The position numbers and the translations under genes are program-made. Below the pieces are notes generated by a model. That model did not search any database and had not been told where the DNA came from. It saw nothing but the letters and a program-made list of their open reading frames with translations. A stretch of DNA of 64,000 nucleotides from Venturia oleaginea (taxonomy: Eukaryota > Ascomycota > Dothideomycetes > Venturiales > Venturiaceae). Of this stretch, positions 33,981-42,421 are shown in pieces. Every line of letters begins with the position of its first letter. The stretch's first letter is position 1. The stretch is from NCBI GenBank assembly GCA_013176395.1, contig JABMLP010000012.1, forward strand, positions 558,001 through 622,000. The letters are read 5' to 3'.

Positions 33981-34740
33981 TCACAACAAGGCTTTCAGAG
34001 TCTTAAATGCATCCGTACTCTGCCCATTGTATCGCTCCTCGGCCTCCTTCCAATTGATAACCTTCCAGATGTTCTCAACGTAAGCAGCCTTACCATTCAG
34101 GTACTACACAAGTTAGCCAAAGTCGCCTTCACATCAAGGAGGGCAGATTCTTACCTGCAGATAATATGCATGCTCCCACATATCAACGCCGAAGATTGGC
34201 ACCTGTCCTTCCTGATGAATAGGGTCCTGATCCTTCGTCGTCACAATGCCCAATTTGCCATTTTCTTTCTCGTATTTCACAAGCCATCCCCATCCACTGC
34301 CCATGATTCCCAACAGTTGTTTGCTGAACTCCTTCTTAAATGCGTCCTCGCTGCCCCATGTAGCTTTGATGGCAGCACCGAGCTTTGGAGCTGCGTCGGA
34401 CGACGCCTCAAATGAAGAGGGTGGTGTGAGATTGCGCCAGAAGAGGGAGTGGTTGATGTGGCCACCGGCGTGGAAGCGGAAGGCAGGTTGAGAGGTGACC
34501 TGGGCTGGGGTTTCTGCGGTTTTGAGGCTACCGATTAGGTTGTTCAGATTCGTGACGTAGGTTTGGTGATGCTTGGAGTGGTGGAGCTCCATGATCTGCT
34601 TGGAGATGACTGGCTCGAGGGCCTGTACATAGAATTAGACCGTGTTCTCGGGGAGTTCTCGTGACAAGCAAGACGTGGACAAGGCCACTCACATCGTAGG
34701 CGTATGGTAGTTTGGGGAGACTGTATTCTTGGGCTGCCAT
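33981..34740 (-). CDS. Manganese superoxide dismutase, probably non-mitochondrial
   Basis: Exons 34740-34693, 34622-34155 and 34103-33981 give 212 residues; junctions restore YAYD|ALEPVISKQ and WEHAYYLQ|YLNGKAAYV. All four metal ligands are visible: the His in MELHHSKHH, the His in GGHINHSLFW, and Asp and His in GVDMWEHAYYLQ. The DQDP segment carries the Gln position that marks Mn-type rather than Fe-type enzymes. The protein begins MAAQEYSLPKLPY, where mature mitochondrial Mn-SOD would begin, with no presequence, so a cytosolic location is likely. It converts superoxide to H2O2 and O2. A first exon further upstream cannot be fully excluded, though the ATG is in good context. Confidence 0.93.
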
Positions 34741-35258
34741 GGTGTACTGAGGTCAATGTTATTGTTGTTGTTGTTGGATTGAAGTGGGGTATGGCTTGTA
34801 ACGATGAGTGAAGTGCACGTTGACAAACGGATTAGCAGAAGGAAGCAAGAGCGTCCCCATATGAGCACATTGTTAGCACGTGATCTGTGTTACCGTGATG
34901 GCCCCACTTCGAAGAAGAAAAGGAAAGTCCAATAAGAGCTATGATTCAGCCCGATTGGACAGTAATCCTTGTGCTCTATGCGAGAGGGCGGTGCAATGTG
35001 TAGCATGCTTCCAGATACACTCTCAAACTTGCTCAAGGTGGGTCGGGATGTCGAGGCTTGGCTGAGGAGACTAAACAGTCGGAAATGAAGTGAGTGTATT
35101 TAAGGTGAATTAGAAAGAGAGGCCAACCGAACTTAAAGTACCTTTGTCCCGTCGGAGTGAGAATATTCAACATACCTCTTCTCCAAGAAAACCAATAAAT
35201 ACTACCAAACGAGCCGAACTAAAAAGCAAAAAAGCATAACGAAACATCACGCATCACC
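34741..35258. other. Divergent promoter region between SOD and a hypothetical gene
   Basis: A GTT/ATTGTTGTTG repeat sits just upstream of the SOD start. The right half is A-rich and leads into the ATG at 35259. No gene inside. Confidence 0.4.
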
Positions 35259-35777
35259 ATGTGTAACGGCGATTCAGCAAGAGTAGCCCAGGGAGGAGCC
35301 ATCGCAGTTCTCAGTCCATCACGTCGTCAGATCAGATACCAATGCCCAGCGACTCTGGCAGGGAGACTGTACTTTCAGCAAGGAGCCGGAATGTCGAACC
35401 GAACGGCAATTCGATTCGAAGGCGTTGATAGTAGCCATCCTGGACTTCTGAAAGGATGCCAGATCACGATCCAGTAGGTTTTTCCGGCTTCGTAAAACAG
35501 GCGAGCTCCTTCGAAGCGAGGGAATCAAGGAATGCTCACCTCCTCTAGTGACCATGGAAATCTACTAACACCTGTCGATTATCGAGATGCGGGCATAAGA
35601 TTCGCATTTCAGCCAACCTCATCTGGTCCAACTTTGGGTTCCATTGCACACATGGAGTACGAAAAGGGGCTAGATCTAGGCGTTGGAGGTGACGGGATCA
35701 TTGGCCGGAGAATATCTGTCTTCAAAGATGATGCTTCACGAATTCTGCTCGCAGAAGGTGTGGTCGGGTGGAACTGA
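35259..35777 (+). CDS. Hypothetical protein, 147 residues
   Basis: Exon 1 (35259-35473) starts at an ATG in good context (CATCACCATG). A 75-nt GTAGGT...TCTAG intron leads in frame to exon 2 (35549-35777). I recognise no domain. The protein is soluble and mixed in composition, with a Gly/Ile-rich stretch LGVGGDGIIG and no signal peptide or membrane helix. Two open exons joined by good splice sites in phase support a real gene. It lies between Mn-SOD and peroxiredoxin, but the context does not prove a shared role. Confidence 0.5.
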
Positions 35778-36900
35778 ACTGCTTTTGCCCAAGAATGGAG
35801 AAAGACGTCGGAGGCACGCTGGGATTTCAAGAAGCCGGCGGAGCTGGGTGATGATGATTGCAGCCAAGAAAAGCTGTATCGTACATCTCCTCATGGAAGA
35901 GTGCGCCTCGAGTAGAATGATGATAACATAGGATATGATGAGATGAGACAGAAGAACAGGAAAAGATTGGCAAAGGTTTGTCAGGGTCTCGTCGGAGTTT
36001 TCTCGGCAATGTTTCTAAACTAATATCGTTTCTACGCACCTTCTCGACCTTCATCCTTCATCTTCACCATCTCTTTAAAGAGGCGAATCCATCAATGACT
36101 GTGTGCGCGTCTGCCCTGCTGTTGATGACGATGCAATACTTCTTAGGCCATCGACTGTGACACAACCTAGAGATGAGGAGCGATCTTTGCGAGTTCGCAG
36201 CGCAACTCGAGATTGATGGGTTGCCGTTCTACCTCCTTTATCAAGTCCATGTCATATCCAAGTCTCAATTCTCATACTCCCGTAGGGCGTACCATTAAAC
36301 TCGAGTCCCCATTCATTACCATTAGTACTATGGCAGATAGCTCCCCACAAATACTCACAGGCTTCCGCCTTCGTCGTTTCTAATCAGACGCATATCCCTC
36401 AATGGAAGCCTCCAAATATGGTCAGTACCAATACGATGAACCTGGCGGTTGAAAGGTCCCAAACTGATGACCATGTCACCTACCCAGCCTAATGAATTTG
36501 TGTTGTTCGCATAGTGCGATTATACCGGCAAAAGGGAGACGACATAAGATGGTGGGTAACGATTTGGATGCCCCTGAGCAGCTCTGACCATAATTGCTCC
36601 GATAACATGTGGAAGATACAACATACCGGACCATACATAGTCGGAATTTCGAAGAAATATAACGAAGACCACCGTGCAGGAGATTTGGAATTATTCAGGA
36701 ACCGCTAGCCCATTATAGCTAGGTGCGGCCGTGTGACGCAATTGCGGGGACCCTGAGGCCAGAACCTCGTTGATTATATTAGCAAAAGTGCCCCTCCTCA
36801 GTTCTTTGGATCAACAATAACAGCAACCACCCGTCTTCCAATTCAACCCCTCAGCTCAATCAAATCCACTCAATTCATCTCATAAACCTCAGTCGCAATC
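35778..36900. other. Intergenic upstream of peroxiredoxin
   Basis: No supported gene. The last 80 bases (CAACCACC..., CTCAATC repeats) are the CT/CA-rich leader of the peroxiredoxin gene. Confidence 0.4.
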
Positions 36901-37489
36901 ATGGTCAAAGCCGGAGACTCCATCCCGAACATTCCCCTCACTGAGAAGGCCCCTGACAACAAGGTCGACCTCCAGAAGGAGCTTGCATCTGGCAACGGCC
37001 TCATCATCGGTGTCCCAGCTGCCTTCAGTGAGTTTTTTTAATCCCGATTACTCTCTAAGTCACCAGTTGGCCTCCATTCCTAACATTCGAATAGGCCCAA
37101 CTTGCTCCGACTCTCACATTCCCGACTACATCTCCCACGAAAAGCTCAAGGACGCCGGCAAAGTCTTCGTCGTCTCTGTTAACGATGCCTTTGTGTAAGC
37201 TTTCAACTTCAGCATTACCTCTTGTGTGCATGTCTGACAACGTCCCAGAATGAACGCCTGGGGCAAGTCCCTCGATGCCGACAAGAAATCTGGCATCCGA
37301 TTCCTCGGCGATGCCTCTGGCGAATTCATCCGTGCCCTCGACCTTGAATTCCCAGCTGCACCAATGCTCGGCACCAACCGAAGCAAGCGATTCGCTGCTG
37401 TCACACAGGATGGAAAGTTCGTCAGCATCCATGTTGAGCCAGACAACATTGGACTCGACGCTTCCAGTGCTGCGAAGGTTCTTGGTTAA
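36901..37489 (+). CDS. Peroxiredoxin, PRX5/PMP20 (Asp f 3-like) type
   Basis: Exons 36901-37027, 37095-37194 and 37249-37489 give 155 residues. The thioredoxin-fold start (MVKAGDSIPNIPLTE), the peroxidatic site PAAFSPTCSDSHIPDY (Cys46), and VFVVSVNDAFVMNAW followed by FLGDASGEFIRALDL all match the atypical PRX5 group, which reduces H2O2 and alkyl hydroperoxides. Cys46 is the only cysteine in the protein, so no internal resolving cysteine exists; recycling must use an external thiol or an intermolecular route. The C-terminus AAKVLG is not a classical peroxisomal targeting signal, so a cytosolic or mitochondrial site is likelier than the peroxisome. Some fungal relatives are IgE-binding allergens. 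Confidence 0.92.
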
Positions 37490-37689
37490 TATTTGGCCTT
37501 AAACTATCATGTCAAAAATACTGGTGTAATGGTGGAATTGACGGCATCGGAAATAGCTGATAGACCACATGAGTAGACAAATGACAGCATATAAGGCATC
37601 AACGTTTGCTTGCTGATTGAACATCGATACATGTTCATATTTTCAAACGTTCGTCAAAATTAAGCTATTACCCCACGTGTAGAACAGAT

Positions 37690-38375
37690 TGTTACAGATC
37701 ACCTCAAGACCGAAGAGCAGGGACAACGGGACTTGCAGAGGATGGTTGGATAACAAGAAGTTGTTGTTAGGACAGATGTGGAGTGGAATCCGTTGGGCGC
37801 ACAAGAGGGGACTGGTGCAACCAGGTCAGTCCTAAGAGAGAATAGTACGTGCAGGAGTCACGTGATATTCCCACAGTTCCCACAGCACTTGGCATTGCCC
37901 ACAGTGTGGGAAGAGCCAAGAGGTGTGGGAATACACCTTGGCACCCAGAACCAGAAGGGTATATAGGGAGGACGTTGGACGGACTTTCCTTTCTCTCTTC
38001 GTGGTTATCTCATGTTATGTTTCTCACATAGGAGCTTCTTCAACCTACTACAGTAACGACCTTTTACTTAGATACAATCAAGCACAAGTCATATGCACAC
38101 GAAGCAAGCCCACCCCCAACCTTCATACTAACCGACAAGCGTTCAGGATTGATCTGAGGATCAAATCGGTTAGACGACAATTGAATTGGGAGATACATCG
38201 GACGGCTAGGATCTAGTGAGCCTCCAAAGAACCTGAGCAAGGAAAAGTACTTAAGGTAAGTACTTCCAGACTGATATTGCCCTTACCCCAAACCCGCGGA
38301 CCAGAACAAGAGAACACAGGTGTCAAGAAGGTCTTGACATAATCAACTGTGTTGAGAAACGAGTTCCCCGTAACA
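37690..38375 (+). mobile_element. Solo LTR, 686 bp, TSD CAGAT (copy B)
   Basis: It starts TGTTACAGATCACCTCAAG and ends CCCCGTAACA. Perfect 5-bp repeats CAGAT flank it (37685-37689 and 38376-38380). It contains paired TGTGGGAA/GTGTGGGAA blocks and a TATATAGGGAGGACG promoter at about 37960. No internal retrotransposon sequence adjoins it. It belongs to the same family as 26157-26860 and 38870-39128 but is more diverged from them than they are from each other. Confidence 0.92.
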
Positions 38376-38869
38376 CAGATATGCATCAAACCAGCTCTTC
38401 TGCCTTATTACACGAATAATCACGAACAATCAAAGTTATTCGATTTCTGGAGGCGGTCGTGACTTTGAAACGGCTGATAACCATCATGCTAGGATATTTG
38501 GTTTCTCTTCACACCTTTCAAAAGAGATGGGCATGAACATCCTCGTCACTAACACGCTGGGCACTAATGGAGTGGCTAATCCTCTATCCTAAAGGGTAAA
38601 AGGGAATCTGGCCGAGGCTGTCAAGACTTCTCCCAAATGATATTGTTGCCTAAAATGGCTTGATGTTTTGTGTCTTGTTGACCATAGCTTTCCATGCGCC
38701 TAGTTTGCCATTAGTTATAGGCATGGGGTCTCTATAATTATCCCCCACGTTGATTTTGTCTGGGAACGGATTTAATTGAATCTTGGTACGATGATGATCG
38801 TCATTATTATATCTTCTCACTCCCCCATTTTGGCCGGTAGATTATCTCGACTTACCTACTGTTACAGAT
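38376..38869. other. Spacer between two LTR copies
   Basis: AT-rich sequence without open frames or terminal repeats I can define; not retrotransposon coding sequence. Confidence 0.4.
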
Positions 38870-39128
38870 CACCTCAAGGCTGAAGAGCAGGAAGGCAGGA
38901 CTCGCAAAGAATGGTTGGATAACAAGAAGTTATTGTTAGGACTGATAATGGAGGGGAATCCTTCGAGCACACAGGGTGAGACTGGTGCGACGGGGTCAGT
39001 CCTAAAAGAGAATAGTACGTGCGGAAATCACGTGATATCCGCACAGTTCCCACAGGTCTTGGCAGTGCCCACAGATCTGAAGGTGTGGGAAGTGTGGGAA
39101 GAGCCAAGAAGTGTGGGAATACACCTTG
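38870..39128 (+). mobile_element. Truncated LTR (copy C of the 0.7-kb family)
   Basis: It begins TGTTACAGATCACCTCAAGG and is almost identical to the first 260 bases of copy A (26860 downward). It stops abruptly at GGGAATACACCTTG, where another LTR-like element begins; the expected continuation GCACCCAGAAC is absent. A deletion or recombination has removed the rest. Confidence 0.85.
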
Positions 39129-39320
39129 TGTGACGGCACGGCATGGCTATCCTGCAGTCACGTTACTTCGTGGCCTTAGCGTGGCATGCACAGCCACCTG
39201 TGGCTAAAGCGCTACATCTCTGCGCTTCCGAGGTCTTTTGCTCTCTACCTAAGATTCTCTTATCACACCCAGGACTTAGAGCAATAGACCTATCTATGAC
39301 CTCTTTTGCATGCCGTGACA
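39129..39320 (+). mobile_element. Small LTR-like element, 192 bp
   Basis: The ends TGTGACGGCACGGCATGG and GCATGCCGTGACA, and several internal blocks, match the 180-bp solo LTR 12911-13090 (in inverse orientation). Flanking bases (CCTTG/TTCAT) are not a duplication, and different repeats abut it on each side. It thus sits at a rearrangement junction. Confidence 0.7.
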
Positions 39321-39945
39321 TTCATTGACCCAATAACGCCCATCTGGAAGCTAATCTCGTCAAAATTGTGCGTATCCTCGTCGTGGACGCCGTACTTGGC
39401 TTTAGTATCTGCAACTAGCTTGAACCACGCGCCAATTACTTCTGGATCCTCCTGTAGTATCCTCTGCCTATCCTTTGCGCGATTGAAGGCTATTTTGAGC
39501 TCATCTGAGCGCGTTACGAATCTCTCAGCCCAGTTTTTGCCTACTGGCTCTCCACCGCGTATACCCAGTAGTTTATCCGCCATATCTGCCACCTCAGACA
39601 GCCGGGGTGCGAATCCTCGCGAATCGAGATCGAGGATATATCGGATAATCGTTTGCTCTTCTATCGTAGTGAGCTTATGAGAGCTTGGGCGAGTTTGGGG
39701 TCGAGAGGTGATTCCGCGGAGCCGATCGGAGAGCCTTTGGTGTTTAAGGTTAAAGGCTGTAGCAGCGCGCCGTAGGCTTTGAAATTGGCCAGAGGTATAA
39801 GCCTGAAGAACGAGATCAATTCTACCTTCTTCTTGAACGGCTATCGCGTTGCGTTGTTAAGACATTACGTGTTAAAGAGGATAAGGGCTGTGCCAAGGAA
39901 AAGTGGCCGGCTCGGTGGTTTGGCCGGCTCGGTGGTGGAATACGT
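39321..39945 (-). mobile_element. Truncated pogo/Fot1-type transposon, 5' part of transposase
   Basis: The right end carries the same terminal sequence as the element at 25581 (GCTCGGTGGTGGAATACGT then TA). The transposase frame starts at 39865 (minus) and runs without frameshift to 39321. It shows the typical order QEEGRIDLVLQAYTSGQ (pogo HTH start), LTTIEEQTIIRYILDLDSRG, MADKLLGIRGG and KNWAERFVTRSDELK (CENP-B-like HTH), then DPEVIGAWFKLV and NFDEISFQMG at the start of the catalytic domain. The third codon is TAA where the other copy has CAA, a RIP-type change. The catalytic domain and left end are cut off at the junction with 39320. Confidence 0.88.
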
Positions 39946-40006
39946 TAATAGACTTAAAAGATTGTTATTTAGTTAAGGAAGAAAACCAAGGCATTGAGAA
40001 TTGAAG

Positions 40007-40268
40007 TGTTACGGTACGACCGCGGACAAGTCTCTCCCGCCGTTGGGGTGGCCCCACGGTACGTGATCAAGGCAGAAACGTAGTTCTGCCGAGGAAAGGT
40101 TTTAAAAGCCTGCGTGGCTTCAATCAATCCGTAGCTCTTTGAGCTACGTCCTGTCGTTAAACCTGCCTGTTGGTTTGCCTGCCAGTTCGTATATAGCCTG
40201 TTGAATGATACCTGTTCCTGCTGCTGCTGCTGCTCCTTCCTCCTGATACCCGAACCCGCCCCGTGACA
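40007..40268 (+). mobile_element. Solo LTR, 262 bp, TSD TGAAG
   Basis: It starts TGTTACGGTACG and ends CCCCGTGACA; perfect 5-bp repeats TGAAG flank it (40002-40006 and 40269-40273). It contains a short CTG run near 40220 and a TTTTAAAAGCC block that could act as promoter. Its sequence is unrelated to the 0.7-kb family except for the ends, so it is a separate LTR family. Confidence 0.88.
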
Positions 40269-40482
40269 TGAAGCTTAGGTTAAAGAGGGTATGGCTGGTA
40301 ATATTACATGCTAATAATCCTTACAATGTGTATCAACTACCCCTGTATATGTATCAACTTCAATAATTGTGGTATTCTAGGTGGACCGAGGTATACACTG
40401 CATTTCCAACCACAGCCACGCTGGACTGGGCAACAATGCAGGATTATGGAGACCTGTCACTCAGGCCACCTCTCCTTCAACC

Positions 40483-41231
40483 ATGGATCCGCTCACCATA
40501 ACAGCGACATACATCGCCCTGATACCAACTATTGGCAGCGTCTCACGCGAGATCAATACCTTCATTAGACAGATCCGCATGCTCGTCACGATCTCGATGC
40601 TATCTCACGAGAGCTCCATTCCCTCCTCACGATCCTAAACCTGCTATCTGACGACGGCAGCGCCGAAGAGAAGCCCTCCATTCTACCTCCGAGCCTCATA
40701 CCACAAGTTACAGGAATAATCTCAAATTGCGGAAGAGTACTAGTTCAGATTCTGGCATACCTAAAGAGGTACGGTTGTGGCGGTATAAGCAAAGGCATCA
40801 AATGGACAATCTTGGGTCGAGAGGATACGGCGAAGCTCCGTTCCAGTCTTGAAGCGCACAAAGTCTGCCTTGGGCTTAACGCTCGATTTCACCACCGTGT
40901 ATGCTTGGAGGGTGTTTCATCAACACATGATGGTCGAATCTTTTCATACTTTGGAAGGAAATCACGAGAAAGGGAAGAGAATGGTGATGAGGGCGTCAAG
41001 TGTGATGGTGGTGTTCCTGTAAAATCAGGCATTCTATCGAATGTAAGAGAGGAATCGATTACCTGGGTTCGTTCACGGAGTCTTGTTTCTGCTTCATGTG
41101 AGGTCTTAGGTGCGATGACGGATTCACGTGCTGAGTCTGTCAGGGCAGACTCGCTTGTCATGGGGAAATACATTTCTCTCTTCTTCTGCGGCAAATGCCC
41201 AGCGTTGGTACTCGTAGAACACGTTCCATGA
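40483..41231 (+). pseudogene. Fungal STAND N-terminal domain gene with frameshift
   Basis: The ATG at 40483 starts MDPLTITATYIALIPTIGSV, the hallmark start of the helical N-terminal domain of fungal NOD-like (STAND, NACHT/ankyrin) proteins. After QIR at about 40575 the text continues one frame over: ARHDLDAISRELHSLLTIL, VTGIISNCGRVLVQIL, and GREDTAKLRSSLEAHKVCLG, all family landmarks. Comparison with the usual RDAR suggests one lost base at about 40579. The open frame ends at 41231 without a NACHT domain or repeats, so even the repaired gene would be an N-terminal-only fragment. A sequencing error cannot be excluded. Confidence 0.65.
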
Positions 41232-42421
41232 ATGGAAGTATTGTATTCTGAAGTGAGGATGAAGGCGGGGCCTGTTCTAACGCCATCGGACATGAGTAGC
41301 CGTTTCGTAGAGATGTCGACAGCCGGAAGATTTCTTTCACGGACAACAATTAGCAGTCTTACATGCCGGCCCGAGAGCAAAATACTTCAGATGTCTCTGT
41401 TCGTAGGATGATTGTCGTGACCTCGTGTGCGACTCGTGTATAGTCGGACGCGATTGTTTTTGTGAAGTGTCAAGCAAACCCGGCCGTTCGGCTCTGTGAA
41501 GCGTACAAGATGTCGGGAATCTGGCGAATGAAGAGCTCTTCGACCCTTACATGCCGGCCGATTACTGTGGTCTCGCGTTGATTTGTAATGATGATTTGTG
41601 ACTCGTGCATGCCGACTCGATGGAGAGATTTCGAGATAACCGGCATGTCGGTACCGTTGTTCATCCCTAGCTGGACGCGCCTGGCTTCTGCTCATTACTT
41701 GAATCATTCACGTCTTGTGCGAAGTCCGATGTGGTTTCCACTCAAACTCAGCAACGCGGGGCTTTGAGTGGATGAGACAGGAAGCAGCAGTCGGTGAAAG
41801 ACGAGACGGATGCCAAGCTTCACGATGAGATTGCAGTTGGAGTTTGGGCTGAAAGAGTCGCCATCACGAACCGAATCCATGTTTCATGACTCGTATTCGA
41901 AAAGCCTCTGCGTCATGGGCCTGTCGTGCACTAACAGCTGGGGCTCTAAGACGCCGCATTGGCGCACCGCTTTGTTTGGCGAGTGGATTCAATTCCTGTT
42001 CCTGAGCGTGCTGGGCTTGAAGACAGATGGAATCGACGACTAGTCTGAGTGAAGCCATCGAAGCTTGGATTTGCCTGTGCTATGTTCCCCAACGCGTCTT
42101 CCCGGCTCCTTGCCACTCCCCAAATCGGTTGAGGAGCTCTTATCTGCCACCTGCAAGTGCGACACGACAACAATAACCGGCTGCTACAACCAGTAGCGTC
42201 GAGTAGCTGCGAGAAAGATCAAAACTGCTTCCTCTCTGCTCACTCTCTGCTCATTCTTCTATCTAAACATCATCACCCCATACCTCGACATATCTCTGTG
42301 AACCTCGTCTATCGCCTTTGTTTACTGATTACACCTCTCCTCTTCTACCAAAGTATCGACTGCCTTTCAGCCTTCTTGGACCTATCTGCTGCACACCGCC
42401 AAACTTACTCCCACCGCTGCC
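41232..42421. other. Intergenic, upstream of the GH63 gene
   Basis: No supported gene. ACATGCCGGCC occurs twice (about 41361 and 41560). The last 180 bases are a CT-rich leader, typical for a highly expressed fungal gene, ending at the ATG at 42422. Confidence 0.4.
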
